Shown: positions 7,657 through 15,932, counted from the stretch's first letter. The stretch is DNA of 41,821 bases from Halioglobus sp. (GCA_002699145.1 PABK01000057.1:1-41821), one strand, 5' to 3'. Notes: generated by a model from the letters alone, not told the origin. Translations and numbers: made by a program.

Positions 7657-8301
7657 TCAGACCACCGCGTAGCCAATCGCCCGGCCGGTCTGGGTGAGAA
7701 TGCCGGCCATGACCGTATCGCGCAGCTCCCGATGAAAAACGGGCCGCTTCGGGATGGCCCGGGCCGCGCGCTCGAACAAGGCGACGGCGGGCGCATTGCC
7801 GTACATCGACGCGCAGTAAAGCAGGCCATCGATGTCGGGGTACGCGACATAGAGCTGCTGCGCCCAGCGCTGCGCCCGTGGCCTCGACCCCGCGTGGATG
7901 GCCATGGAGGCACCGATCGCGGTAGCGAAGGGGCCGGTGAGGTCAAGCAGCACCAGTGGCGCGGCGAGCCTAAATCCGCTGAGCACCGGATCCCGGGCGT
8001 TGCGGTCGATCAGGCGCGTGGCCTGAAACACCTCGGCCAGGCAGGTAGGGATGGCTTTCGGGCCCGTCGCCAGGTACATGATGCCCCGGTCCTGTATCTG
8101 CGCCCTCCCCTGTCCATCCCGCAACTGGTGATCGAAGCGGCTGGTGGTCGGACCAAAAAAGCGAAAGCAGTCCCAGGATGTCGAAAACTCACCGCCGGCA
8201 AAGCACAACCTGGCCATGGTGCTGCCTTCCGGAAGATGATGCAGCACCGCAGGAATCCCCCGCAGGGCTTCCACACCCGGCGGTTCAGGGAACTTGGCCA
8301 T
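7657..8301 (-). CDS. RES-domain toxin
   Basis: The protein has 214 residues from the ATG at 8301. A longer in-frame extension to 8523 overlaps the antitoxin and is rejected. It fits the RES family through MARLCFAGGEFST near the N-terminus, FFGPTTSRFDHQL, GIMYLATG, then CLAEVFQATRL with the conserved Glu, and DGLLYCASMYGNAPAVALFERA near the C-terminus. RES toxins such as MbcT degrade NAD+ by phosphorolysis, and that activity is inferred here from family membership. The start overlaps the upstream antitoxin stop by one base (TGATG), the coupling usual for RES/Xre modules. Confidence 0.8.
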   Translation of the reverse strand: MAKFPEPPGVEALRGIPAVLHHLPEGSTMARLCFAGGEFSTSWDCFRFFGPTTSRFDHQLRDGQGRAQIQDRGIMYLATGPKAIPTCLAEVFQATRLIDRNARDPVLSGFRLAAPLVLLDLTGPFATAIGASMAIHAGSRPRAQRWAQQLYVAYPDIDGLLYCASMYGNAPAVALFERAARAIPKRPVFHRELRDTVMAGILTQTGRAIGYAVV

Positions 8302-8888
8302 CAGACCTCGCTGGCCAGGGCGGCGGCAGGCGCCGGTGAATGGCCCGTGAGAAGCCACTCGTGGGGGCTCAGAGCGCGATTGAGGGTCTCGGATTCCAGA
8401 TCCGGGTGCACGTTCATAAAAAAGCGCTGGACAGCAACGGGGTGGACTTCTGGGCGCAAGGCTCGCAAGACGGCCTCCAGGCCCGGCAGCGCGCCACCGG
8501 CACCGAACTGGAACCGAGGACACACCCGGCCATTGGCTGTGTGTAGGGCGAACAGCTCGCGCGCCTCGAGTTTTTGGCGGATACGACTGGGGCTTACACC
8601 CAGCAGCGCCGCGACCTCTTTCTGGGTCAAGGCCGTGGTGACCAATTGGGCAAACTCTCCGGCAATAATCGCTACGTTGCCGGCGGCGGCCTCGTTGGAC
8701 CAGGACCCAACACCGTGTGCCCCGGCGCTACGCAGAAAATCCTCTTCCGTTTCTGACAGCGCATTGGTCACGGGCGACGCCTCGTACACCGGGTGTGCAC
8801 GCAAAAATGCCGCCGCCGCGGACGCCAAGTGGTCAACGCTGGTGATACCGGCTTTCGCCAAGGTGGTGCGATCAGCTTCCGACAGCAT
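8301..8888 (-). CDS. Xre/MbcA-like antitoxin partner of the RES toxin
   Basis: The protein has 195 residues. A helix-turn-helix lies around residues 88-115 (LTQKEVAALLGVSPSRIRQKLE). Near the C-terminus is LNRALSPHEWLLTGHSP, matching the type of toxin-binding/MbcA-ParS-Xre C-terminal segment that blocks the RES active site. It is immediately upstream of the RES gene with a one-base stop/start overlap. The region upstream (8889-8983) contains two GTTAAT repeats and a CGCCAG/CTGGCG hairpin at 8951-8968. These may serve its own promoter and autoregulation. Confidence 0.75.
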   Translation of the reverse strand: MLSEADRTTLAKAGITSVDHLASAAAAFLRAHPVYEASPVTNALSETEEDFLRSAGAHGVGSWSNEAAAGNVAIIAGEFAQLVTTALTQKEVAALLGVSPSRIRQKLEARELFALHTANGRVCPRFQFGAGGALPGLEAVLRALRPEVHPVAVQRFFMNVHPDLESETLNRALSPHEWLLTGHSPAPAAALASEV

Positions 8889-8983
8889 GCCTATCTATCT
8901 CTAACAACGTTAATGGTAGTTAATTATAGGCCGAGCTATCACCGCTGTCACGCCAGCGGTTTCTGGCGAAACTGGACGGCACG

Positions 8984-10021
8984 CTACTGCGTCAGGTGAC
9001 GGATAAAAAACTGGCCTGTCGGGGGCTTTCCGTCCCAAAACAGGGCCGGGTCCTCGATCACAAAACCCTGTTGCTCACCGTTTTGATGGCGGCGCCCGCC
9101 GCGAAGCAGATTTTGACCGTTGCGGCTTCGAATGCAGACGTGGAGACGGCCGAACTGGTTAATCAGGGTTTTGGGTGGCACATCTGGGTTCAGGCGCGCA
9201 TGACACCACTCAAACACTTCCGGCACCTGCAGGAAGGTCCGCCCCTCCTTGTCGACCTGCACCCAGGAGGCTTTGTCATTGTAGGAAAGCGAACCATCTC
9301 GCAAGCCTTCACGAATCGTGTCCACCAGCACCCAGCCTTTTGCCTGGGGGTTGGCTCGCCGGTGACTGGGGGGCGACAGGAATGCATTGCCGGTCCCATC
9401 GCGATGCTGCCCAGCGGGTGTTTTTGAAGCCTCCTGCCTGTCGCCACACGAACGAGGCAAGACTGCGGTTGATTCTGCTTCGGAATCGGTGGGTAGCGAC
9501 TGCCCCGCTATCTCGCGCAAGCCGCCATCCGCGTTGCCGCTAAAAAACGCCTGCCAGTGTTCCCAGACCAAGGGCTCCTCCCGGAGGCGCTCTAAGCCCA
9601 TTGATGGCAATAGTGTCTCAGCAAGCACCCGTTCCTCTCCCGGCTCCAACCCCTCGGCCTCCCGGTACCAAGTGATCGCCATGGCGCTGATCAGCGCGTA
9701 GTTGTAGCGCGTTTCATAGCGCCGATAGTCCGACACCGGAACGCCTAGGGGTAAGCGGACATTAGCCGCGCGCCGGCAAGCGTCGACGATCGAGGTCATT
9801 AGCCTGATGAGGCTTTGGTCTGCGGTCGCTGGGTCACGACGCCTTGCCGCTCGGTGGAGGGCGTGGAGCAGCGGTAAGGTTTGTTGCTGAAATTGGTGGT
9901 TGGACTGGGTGCCGTCAGCCCGATACAGGGCGCGCAGGGGCTCATCAAGGGGATGGGGTTTCGCGGGGCGAGCCAGCGCCTGAACCTTCGTCGTGCGCCG
10001 GCGCCGGTAAAACGGTCTCAT
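8984..10021 (-). CDS. TraI_2/MobH-like protein lacking visible relaxase metal ligands
   Basis: The protein has 345 residues. The first 160 resemble the TraI_2 region of MobH relaxases, notably 'LPLGVPVSDYRRYETRYNYALISAM' compared with the usual 'LPPGA...R..R(W)TYAVF.AAL'. Where a MobH protein continues with LLHDIGK-type metal ligands, this one reads AITWYREAEG, and no upstream HHH motif is seen. A Pro/Ser-rich linker follows, then residues about 228-275 (WVLVDTIREGLRDGSLSYND, then KEGRTFLQVPEVFEW). These match a TraI_2_C-type winged domain. It may therefore be a DNA-binding derivative of a conjugative relaxase rather than an active nickase. It sits 68 bases after parB in the same direction. 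Confidence 0.55.
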   Translation of the reverse strand: MRPFYRRRRTTKVQALARPAKPHPLDEPLRALYRADGTQSNHQFQQQTLPLLHALHRAARRRDPATADQSLIRLMTSIVDACRRAANVRLPLGVPVSDYRRYETRYNYALISAMAITWYREAEGLEPGEERVLAETLLPSMGLERLREEPLVWEHWQAFFSGNADGGLREIAGQSLPTDSEAESTAVLPRSCGDRQEASKTPAGQHRDGTGNAFLSPPSHRRANPQAKGWVLVDTIREGLRDGSLSYNDKASWVQVDKEGRTFLQVPEVFEWCHARLNPDVPPKTLINQFGRLHVCIRSRNGQNLLRGGRRHQNGEQQGFVIEDPALFWDGKPPTGQFFIRHLTQ

Positions 10022-10077
10022 CGGTGGGAACGTGCGAGAAAAACCACTATATCCTTATATATCAACAACTTATAATA

Positions 10078-10094
10078 GTTAACCAGTGGTTAAC
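10078..10094. repeat. 17-bp palindrome GTTAACCA-G-TGGTTAAC at the parB stop codon
   Basis: This is a perfect dyad of eight-base arms around one G, overlapping the parB TAA (10092-10090) and lying upstream of the TraI_2-like gene. It shares the half-site TGGTTAAC with 7318-7331. It is a candidate operator, or centromere-like site, for a backbone DNA-binding protein. Confidence 0.45.
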
Positions 10095-11067
10095 CCCCCT
10101 CCTCCGACCTTAACAGTGAGCGAACGGCGTCAGTGAGCAGCTGCTCTGCTTTGTCGCCCGCCTTTGCCTGAAAATCTGGTTCCAGTGACAACGTGGCCTT
10201 GCCCCCGGGCTTGCGCGTGGTGACCAGCAATTTCCGTTTGCCGTATTTGAAATGCACCACCTCCTGCGCCTCCGGTTTATTTCGTGGCGCACCGGCATTT
10301 TTCAGCGCAGCGAGAATGCTCGGGAGGCTGGCGCCCTCCCCCGCCCCGAGCTCCTTCGCTGCTTTCAACAGCCTCGCCTGCGCACCCTCGTTCTCCAGCA
10401 TCACGACCAGGTCCGTGGCTTTTTGCAGACTCAGTTCGCGGGTGTAGGGCTCGAGCAGCGTTTTCAGCGCGTCGTGTTCAAACAACCGCGCAGCGCGTAG
10501 CAGTTTGGAGATATAGGGTTTCTTCACACGAAGGGAATCCGCCAGTTCCGTCTGTGTTGCAAAGACGCCCGCATGGATGAGTTCGTCAAAGGACAACGCT
10601 TTCTCGAACTGACTGATGTTTTCGGATTCTTCGTTCTCAATGTGCATCAGGCGCGCACATTCCTGGTCATCTGCATCGGTGACGCGGGCTTTGAATTTCG
10701 CCCCGTCGATCTGCGAGGCCGCATACCAACGGCGCATGCCAAAGATGATTTCGTAATCAACGCCCTCCTCGCCCCGGACTTCCCTGACCAATCCAAGCTC
10801 CTGCTGCCCTTCCTTGCGAATGGACTCGATCAGTGTGGCGCACGCGTCCGGTGTCAACCAGACCTGCTTGCGGTTGTGATGGGCCCAAGGTCGGCACTTG
10901 GATGGATCGATCTCCTTGAACTTCAGGGTTTTTTGGATAGCGGTATTCGTTCGTTGCACGGCATCGGCGGCCGGGATCGCCGGCTCCGGTGTTTTCGTCG
11001 AGGGCTCCGGCCGCGGCTCGCGTGTCTTTCCTGCAATGAGCTCTGATAATTTTGGTTTTTTACTCAT
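10090..11067 (-). CDS. parB: ParB-family partition protein
   Basis: The protein has 325 residues. The N-terminal 60 form a charged, Pro-rich arm. The ParB/Srx domain follows with YEIIFGMRRWYAA (residues 103-115, the G-x-RR box) and then LMHIENEESENISQFEKA (the EN-x-x-R-x-DL-type box). A helix-turn-helix comes next at TQTELADSLRVKKPYISKLLRAA (about 172-194), and the dimerisation tail is C-terminal. In partition systems ParB binds a centromere and stimulates the ParA ATPase. Its ATG overlaps the parA stop by one base (TGATG), confirming an operon. It resembles the longer type-Ia ParB/SopB group of plasmids. Confidence 0.9.
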   Translation of the reverse strand: MSKKPKLSELIAGKTREPRPEPSTKTPEPAIPAADAVQRTNTAIQKTLKFKEIDPSKCRPWAHHNRKQVWLTPDACATLIESIRKEGQQELGLVREVRGEEGVDYEIIFGMRRWYAASQIDGAKFKARVTDADDQECARLMHIENEESENISQFEKALSFDELIHAGVFATQTELADSLRVKKPYISKLLRAARLFEHDALKTLLEPYTRELSLQKATDLVVMLENEGAQARLLKAAKELGAGEGASLPSILAALKNAGAPRNKPEAQEVVHFKYGKRKLLVTTRKPGGKATLSLEPDFQAKAGDKAEQLLTDAVRSLLRSEEGG

Positions 11068-12218
11068 CAGGCTACGTCCTCCCAGGCTTTACGTATCAGG
11101 GCTTCGATTTCACCGAACACTTCATCGAGCATGTCGATGATCGCGTTGTCCCGTTCGCCTTTGGGCAGATCGTACAGTGTCTTGTACACGCTGGCGGCAT
11201 TGGGGATCGCGGACGTCGAGGTGAAGATGCTTCGAAGCATGGACAAACCGAACCGATCGCGCATGATGTCCAGAAAGTCCATCTGCCTCGCCTTGTTCCG
11301 TTCCACCTTGGTCGGCATCACTTTGATGAAATCAAACCGCTTTTCCGGCGCTACGGACTGAACCACCCGCTTTACCATCTTGAAATACTGCGTCGTTGAC
11401 GCAAAGTCATACATGCTCGGTGGCGTAGGAACGACAACCCCATCAGCCGCAGAGAGAATATTGATAGAAATCATGCCCAGAGCCGGCGGACTGTCCATCA
11501 ACACAATGTCGTAGTTGACCTCCACGGTGCGGATCGCCTGACGTAGCTCCTGGTAGTAACTGAGACGTTCTTCTTCGGTATCGGCATGGGTGACCGCATT
11601 AAAGAGCCCGAATTCCACTTCATACCAGGGCAAACAGCTCGGTACCAAATCGATACCGGGAAAATAGGTGTTCTTGATCGCGTACTCAATGGAATCTTTT
11701 TTACCATCGATATAGGGGATCATCGTGTCTTCTTCGGTAAACGCGTGATCCGGGATGAAACCGAAACTACTGGTCGCCGATGCCTGGGGGTCACAATCGA
11801 CCACCAGCACGCGATACCCTCGAATCGCCAGATACTGCGCGAAATACACGGTGCTTACGGATTTGGCCACGCCACCTTTAAAACTCTGCATGGACAGCAC
11901 TTTGCAGGGCTGGCCGTTTTTGCGCCGGGGAGAGGTTCCAAAAATGTCGCGCAGTTCGTTGATCTGGGTGAGGGTGTATCCGCGCACGCGACCCGACTTG
12001 GGATGTTTCATGGGGATCACGGGGCGGTCCGCGTCTTTTTCCTGGCGGGAGAGGGTGGCTCGGGAGCGACCCACCATCGCCTCCGCTTCAGCTACACTGA
12101 ACTCACGTTCGATGTGCTTTTGCATCTGCGGTGACATACCATGTTCGCGGAGGATCTCCAAGGTCTCCTCGCACTTGCCGATGATTTCGTCCAGTTGTTC
12201 AATGCCAGGTGAAAACAC
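11067..12218 (-). CDS. parA: ParA-family partition ATPase (type Ia)
   Basis: The protein has 383 residues. An N-terminal DNA-binding region (about 35-95, 'FSVAEAEAMVGRSRATLSRQEKD' and 'YTLTQINELRDIFG') is typical of P1 ParA/F SopA-type proteins that repress their own promoter. The ATPase domain carries the deviant Walker A FKGGVAKS (residues 113-120), Walker A' VVDCDPQASAT and Walker B VLMDSPPALG. It should move plasmid copies apart together with the ParB encoded next. The promoter and operator should lie in the A+T-rich region to the right, where a CCAATTG-CTC-CAATTGG palindrome (12332-12348) is a candidate. Confidence 0.92.
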   Translation of the reverse strand: MFSPGIEQLDEIIGKCEETLEILREHGMSPQMQKHIEREFSVAEAEAMVGRSRATLSRQEKDADRPVIPMKHPKSGRVRGYTLTQINELRDIFGTSPRRKNGQPCKVLSMQSFKGGVAKSVSTVYFAQYLAIRGYRVLVVDCDPQASATSSFGFIPDHAFTEEDTMIPYIDGKKDSIEYAIKNTYFPGIDLVPSCLPWYEVEFGLFNAVTHADTEEERLSYYQELRQAIRTVEVNYDIVLMDSPPALGMISINILSAADGVVVPTPPSMYDFASTTQYFKMVKRVVQSVAPEKRFDFIKVMPTKVERNKARQMDFLDIMRDRFGLSMLRSIFTSTSAIPNAASVYKTLYDLPKGERDNAIIDMLDEVFGEIEALIRKAWEDVA

Positions 12219-12331
12219 TTTTTGAGCTCCGCAATAATTACTTCATGACGACTATTCTAATTAAAGCACAGTTATTTTTCGGCTTTAAGTTAAGAAACCT
12301 TCCATTGCGAGATAATTCTTCATGTTGTAGG

Positions 12332-12348
12332 CCAATTGCTCCAATTGG
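12332..12348. promoter_or_regulatory. palindrome CCAATTG-CTC-CAATTGG upstream of parA
   Basis: This is a perfect seven-base dyad with a three-base spacer, about 115 bp before the parA start. It is a candidate ParA operator or ParB centromere site. The basis is position and symmetry only. Confidence 0.4.
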
Positions 12349-12486
12349 ACGCGAAATTATCGTCATGCGGGATGAAATAGTATTCAACCGTGTTATTAAA
12401 CCCTGTTATTTATCTTGTTATTAGATGTTCCTGTATCCTAATTTACTTGTTGTTATTCAATGGGTTAGCGATGTGCTTGGCGGGCA

Positions 12487-12575
12487 AAGGTGACATGGAA
12501 TGTCGTTAACGGTGCCATCAAGCGTCGTTAAGGTGACCCGGAATGTCGCTAAAGGTGACCTAAAGCGTCGTTGTA
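12487..12575 (+). repeat. four tandem 21-22-bp iterons
   Basis: Successive units begin GGTGAC (or GGTGCC) at 12489, 12511, 12532 and 12554, spaced 22, 21 and 22 bp, one helical phase apart by about two turns. The approximate consensus is AAGGTGACnnnGAATGTCGTT, with units two and four reading AAGCGTCGTT in the second half. They precede the initiator gene and should be its binding sites. Confidence 0.85.
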
Positions 12576-12682
12576 ATTTTTCTGCCCAGTGCGGAAAAGG
12601 GTAGGGGGATTCTGGCGTTCTGGGCCCAATATATAGCGGCTCAGGGTGGTCGAAATGGGTGTTCCAATCCGCTAGATCACGA

Positions 12683-12705
12683 AAGGTGACATAGAATGTC
12701 GTTGA
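12683..12705 (+). repeat. solitary fifth iteron
   Basis: AAGGTGACATAGAATGTCGTT repeats the first iteron with one difference. It lies about 110 bp after the tandem block and 60-80 bp before the initiator start, in a position suited to promoter control. Confidence 0.8.
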
Positions 12706-12743
12706 ATTTACCGCTTGTCTGACACCTGATTTCTACCTATATT

Positions 12744-12771
12744 GGTGACATTACAAAAATCGGATGTCACC
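12744..12771. promoter_or_regulatory. inverted iteron half-sites over the rep start codon
   Basis: GGTGACAT (12744-12751) and ATGTCACC (12764-12771) are a perfect eight-base inverted repeat with a 12-base spacer. The second arm contains the proposed ATG of the initiator. Rep_3-family initiators commonly repress their own synthesis as dimers on an inverted form of the iteron. This is the expected site. Confidence 0.65.
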
Positions 12772-13489
12772 TATGGGGTTTCTAGAGCCGCGGCGGGAAA
12801 AGTCGGTCACTCAGGATTACGACCTCATCCATTCGGTGCAGCGATTGGACGTACGCCCAAAGCAGTTACTGCTCACGGCCATTTCCCATGTTAATCCCCA
12901 AGTGCCGTTGGCAAAGCAACCACGACCGTTTTCCGTAGACATCACGGCTCAACAATGGATTGAGACCTGGGGAGAGCGGTTAAACCCGTATCGTGATTTA
13001 AAGGAAGCGGCGGAGCAGCTCAACGGCAAGCGGTTCTGGCTTCGCGATGACAACAAAAAGAAGTCCTGGCGCAACTGGATTACGGGTGCGGAATATCACG
13101 AGCGGGAAGGGCGGATCACGGTACAGCTGCATCATGAGCTCATGCCGTATCTATGTGGTGCAATGCCGTTGTTTTCGACGCTGAAGATTCTTCATATCAA
13201 AGGATTGCGTTCCTTCGCGAGCATTCGCCTGTACGAATTAACCAATCAGTTTCGTGCGTCAGGCGTGCGCCAAATCTCGTTGACTGAGCTGCGGGATTTC
13301 CTTGCGACCAAAGATGCACACCCTCGCTTTGCCGATTTTAAGCGCAAAGTGATCGACAAGGCGGTGGCAGAAATCAACGATAAAACGGATCTGGAGTTGT
13401 CCTGGCAGCCGGTGAAGAAGGGTAGGGCCGTTGCGACGATTAAGTTCTTCATCAAGACCAGCCAGCAAGCGGAAATGTTTCCCCGTTGA
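12764..13489 (+). CDS. rep: Rep_3-family plasmid replication initiator
   Basis: The protein has 241 residues with the two winged-helix layout of Rep_3 proteins. The first carries RPKQLLLTAISHVNP with ITAQQWIETWG downstream. The second contains SFASIRLYELTNQFRASGVRQISLTELRDFLA, the most conserved stretch of the family. As a monomer it should bind the iterons and open the origin. As a dimer it should bind the inverted site over its own start. Two ATGs are possible (12764 and 12773), with no strong ribosome binding site for either. It is convergent with the second ParB-like gene. Confidence 0.88.
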   Translation: MSPMGFLEPRREKSVTQDYDLIHSVQRLDVRPKQLLLTAISHVNPQVPLAKQPRPFSVDITAQQWIETWGERLNPYRDLKEAAEQLNGKRFWLRDDNKKKSWRNWITGAEYHEREGRITVQLHHELMPYLCGAMPLFSTLKILHIKGLRSFASIRLYELTNQFRASGVRQISLTELRDFLATKDAHPRFADFKRKVIDKAVAEINDKTDLELSWQPVKKGRAVATIKFFIKTSQQAEMFPR

Positions 13490-13614
13490 TGTACTCTCGA
13501 TGCGGTTCAGCGGCGCCTTACCTTCGGGAGCAGCCGGAATTTTTTCTAAGCCATTGAAATAAAGTAATAAATAGGGCGCTTCGCTTTTTCTGGCCTGCGC
13601 TACTCCGTGTTGAA

Positions 13615-14646
13615 CTACGCCAGCTCAGGGTCGCTATTGGCGCCGAGCTCCAACAACAAGGCATTGGCTTCCCGGGCATTGTCCACGGACAGGTTTAGCT
13701 GACCTTTGAGCAGCGTGTCGGTCTGCAGCTGCTGATCGAGTTTATCCAATAGCCCCTTCAGCTCTGACAGGCTGTGAAACGCCAGTTCCACGGACCCTTT
13801 AGCACCTTTTTCATCCAGCGTGATGGCGGTGGCAGTCCCGTATTGCTCGGCCAGTTCTCGTTCCATCATGGCCACATCGCCCAAGCGGTCGGTCGTTCTG
13901 CCCCGGGGCTTAGGTACCAGGCGCGGTGGCTCATACCCCGGATGCACCAGACGGTAGAGCTCCCGGGTAGACATCATGCTTTTCGCGGCCTGAATAGCCA
14001 GGTTTTCCTGTCGCGTGGGGGAGGGCTCGGCCAGCAGGATCTTGGCAAACTCGGCCTTGATTTGACCGGTTTGTAGCAGCTCCCGTGTTTTGGGCATCAG
14101 TCCCTTGAGCAAGCGCAGGCGGTTAGACAGGGTAGGGCGCGCGATACACAGCGCATTGGCCAGGGTTTGGATTTTCCACGGTGCGCCGGGTTTCGAAAAA
14201 TGCGTGATAGCCGTCTGCGCAGCGGCTGCGTAGAGCAGGGGAGACGTGATGAGACCCGCCGCTTTCTGGTCCTGAGCCGCGTATTCGATGGCATAAAACG
14301 CTGCGTCGGAGGCATTGCATTCAATGACCCCCAGGGGGATCGAGGTGGCCTGGGGGAATGCATCTGGGTGAGTAAACGCTGCCAAGCGCTCCCATCCAAT
14401 CAGTACTTCTACCGTATGGCCTTCAGGTGTGGCGATTTTCCGGGCGATCACGGTCCCTGGAGGACCACCGAGCTCCAGCGCATGGTCAATCATCGCCGCA
14501 TGTTGGGCCTCAGGAATTTCGGGGGAGATCGCGTACGGTGCCCGCCGAATTTGAGCACGTTCGATGTTTTGTATGCCCGGAGCCAGCGCCCTGATCAAAC
14601 GGGTTCGTCTGTTGGTGTTGGTTTTACGGTTCGGCGGATTACTCAT
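13615..14646 (-). CDS. second ParB-like DNA-binding protein
   Basis: The protein has 343 residues. A ParB-like N-terminal domain carries the degenerate box VEVLIGWERLAAF in place of GxRRxxA. A helix-turn-helix follows at about 165-190 (TLANALCIARPTLSNRLRLLKGL), then GQIKAEFAKILLAEPSPTRQ, the normal ParB sequence after the HTH. A further helical C-terminus contains leucine-rich pairs. It differs from the ParB at 10090-11067 and has no ParA gene beside it, so a KorB-like global repressor or accessory partition role is plausible. The 22-bp palindrome only ten bases upstream of its start is probably its own operator. Confidence 0.75.
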   Translation of the reverse strand: MSNPPNRKTNTNRRTRLIRALAPGIQNIERAQIRRAPYAISPEIPEAQHAAMIDHALELGGPPGTVIARKIATPEGHTVEVLIGWERLAAFTHPDAFPQATSIPLGVIECNASDAAFYAIEYAAQDQKAAGLITSPLLYAAAAQTAITHFSKPGAPWKIQTLANALCIARPTLSNRLRLLKGLMPKTRELLQTGQIKAEFAKILLAEPSPTRQENLAIQAAKSMMSTRELYRLVHPGYEPPRLVPKPRGRTTDRLGDVAMMERELAEQYGTATAITLDEKGAKGSVELAFHSLSELKGLLDKLDQQLQTDTLLKGQLNLSVDNAREANALLLELGANSDPELA

Positions 14647-14655
14647 TATGCACTA

Positions 14656-14677
14656 AACCGTTCTTCGAAGAACGGTT
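14656..14677. promoter_or_regulatory. perfect 22-bp palindrome upstream of the second ParB-like gene
   Basis: AACCGTTCTTC is followed directly by its own reverse complement, with no spacer. The dyad ends ten bases before the ATG at 14646 on the minus strand. Its size, perfection and position suggest the recognition site (operator or centromere) of the adjacent ParB-like protein. Confidence 0.6.
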
Positions 14678-14771
14678 AGGTTACCGCGCCTACATTTCCA
14701 GCACAATTACGTTGTCGATCCCCAAGAGCAGTCTTGGATACTGGGGGCTCGCTGCCCGGGCAGGAAAGTAG

Positions 14772-15070
14772 AAGCAGGTAGGCCAACATCAGCGTGCACC
14801 TACGGAGCTCGAAATGGAGCTGGGTCGCGCTCGGCGGGAGCTTGCCAAGGTCAATCAGGAGCGCGATCTGCTAAAAAAGTTTGCGGCATACTTTGCGAGC
14901 GAGTCCCGGTGAAGTACGCGCAGATCCACAGGCTCAGGCACCAGCATTCGGTCGCCGCCATGTGCCTTGTGCTGGATGTATCCGAGAGCGGTTACTACGC
15001 CTGGCGTAAGCGGCCGCCGTCGCCACGGGAGAAGGCCGTTGAGCGTCTCACATTGGAGCCCAAAGCAAGT
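14772..15070 (+). mobile_element. IS3-family insertion sequence remnant
   Basis: The end of OrfA is readable from 14772 to the TGA at 14910-14912 (ELAKVNQERDLLKKFAAYFA), matching the leucine-zipper tail common to IS3 OrfA proteins. OrfB starts with GTG at 14909 in the overlapping frame (VKYAQIHRLRHQHSV, then CLVLDVSESGYYAWRKRPPSPREKA). OrfB homology ends after about 55 codons near 15070. The integrase DDE domain is missing, and OrfA lacks its N-terminus. No terminal inverted repeat was found. This is a dead fragment at the left edge of the restriction-modification island. Confidence 0.8.
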
Positions 15071-15073
15071 AGG

Positions 15074-15814
15074 CTACTTCGATCGCCTGACTATGCTTGG
15101 CGAAGGGGAGTCATGCGAAAGTTCGACAAGGTTTACTCGAATAGCGAATCCCGCGGCATACGCGCCAGCGAACGAAACTGCTTCTTCAGGCGCAGGTTTA
15201 TCGAACACGTCATGCAAAGATGGTTTAACCGAATATGCTCCCACGAGTCTGAGCGAAACAACGAACACCTGCTCGCCGTATCTGAAGATTTCTGCATGCG
15301 TTAAGCGCGCTGCCTCATCGATACACTGAGCTCGGTCGATGGCGTCTCGGCCGATGCAAAGGGATGGCTGATCTTCGTTGCTTTGATAGGTGAGTTCGTA
15401 AGCAGAATCCAGCCAAGTCGCGCCTTCAGCAATCTCGTCTTCCTGCGGTTACTCCAGGAGCACGGAGTTGGGCTCGAAGTCGGTCTCGCCACAGTAGTCT
15501 GGTCCGAAACACACCAGATCCATCGAGTCCTTTTCAAGCACGCATTGCTGAGCGAAAAGCTCCGATGACGCCTCAGTCTCAGCGTCGCAGTTGAACCTGA
15601 ATTCCAGGCGGTCGATGTGATCAACAATGAGGGGGTTCTGATGGCAGTTGCCGAACGGCCCGACCACATCCGTTGATGTCTCCGTGACGCGTAAAGCCAG
15701 AAACTCCTCAGGGCATGCGGTGCCTCGTCTCCGACTACCCGATTGAATCTCTAGATCGCAGGGAGAGCGCGCGCCGTACTTTTTGGCACAGAAAATTTGA
15801 ACTATCCGGTGGAG
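15074..15814 (-). pseudogene. unrecognised gene interrupted by one in-frame TAA
   Basis: The minus strand stays open in one frame from 15814 to the stop at 15074, about 245 codons, except for a single TAA at 15451-15449. On both sides the translation looks like real protein, for example ELFAQQCVLEKDSMDLVCFG before and WLDSAYELTYQSNEDQPSLC after. I see no good start codon, and the 3' end touches the IS3 remnant. A decayed or sequencing-error-broken gene fits best. I do not recognise the family. Confidence 0.45.
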
Positions 15815-15932
15815 CTATGGCGACAAGTCAGCGGAGGTAAGGAAGCACTAAGTTAAGCCAATAACTACCATATTCTTATATTTTTTATTGACTTAGGAGA
15901 AGTCTATGGTGGCTAGAGAAATAAAAATTTGC

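Larger units (their letters stand above)
12219..12763. other. plasmid origin region: A+T-rich segment plus iterons
   Basis: This gene-free stretch lies between divergent parA and rep. Positions 12225-12480 are strikingly A+T-rich with four TGTTATT repeats (about 12393-12457), as expected of a duplex-opening region. Iterons follow (12487-12575 and 12683-12705). I could not find a perfect DnaA box. The layout of A+T-rich DNA, iterons and a Rep_3-type initiator is the classical theta-replication origin. Confidence 0.7.

Noticed and set aside
7099-7697. several overlapping frames of about 70-125 codons on both strands downstream of the RES toxin
   Set aside because: They coincide with inverted repeats and a terminator, have no consistent start signals and resemble no known protein.
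12393-12457. TGTTATT repeats as a possible CRISPR or second iteron array
   Set aside because: They are short, irregularly spaced and lie in A+T-rich DNA; a duplex-opening region explains them better.
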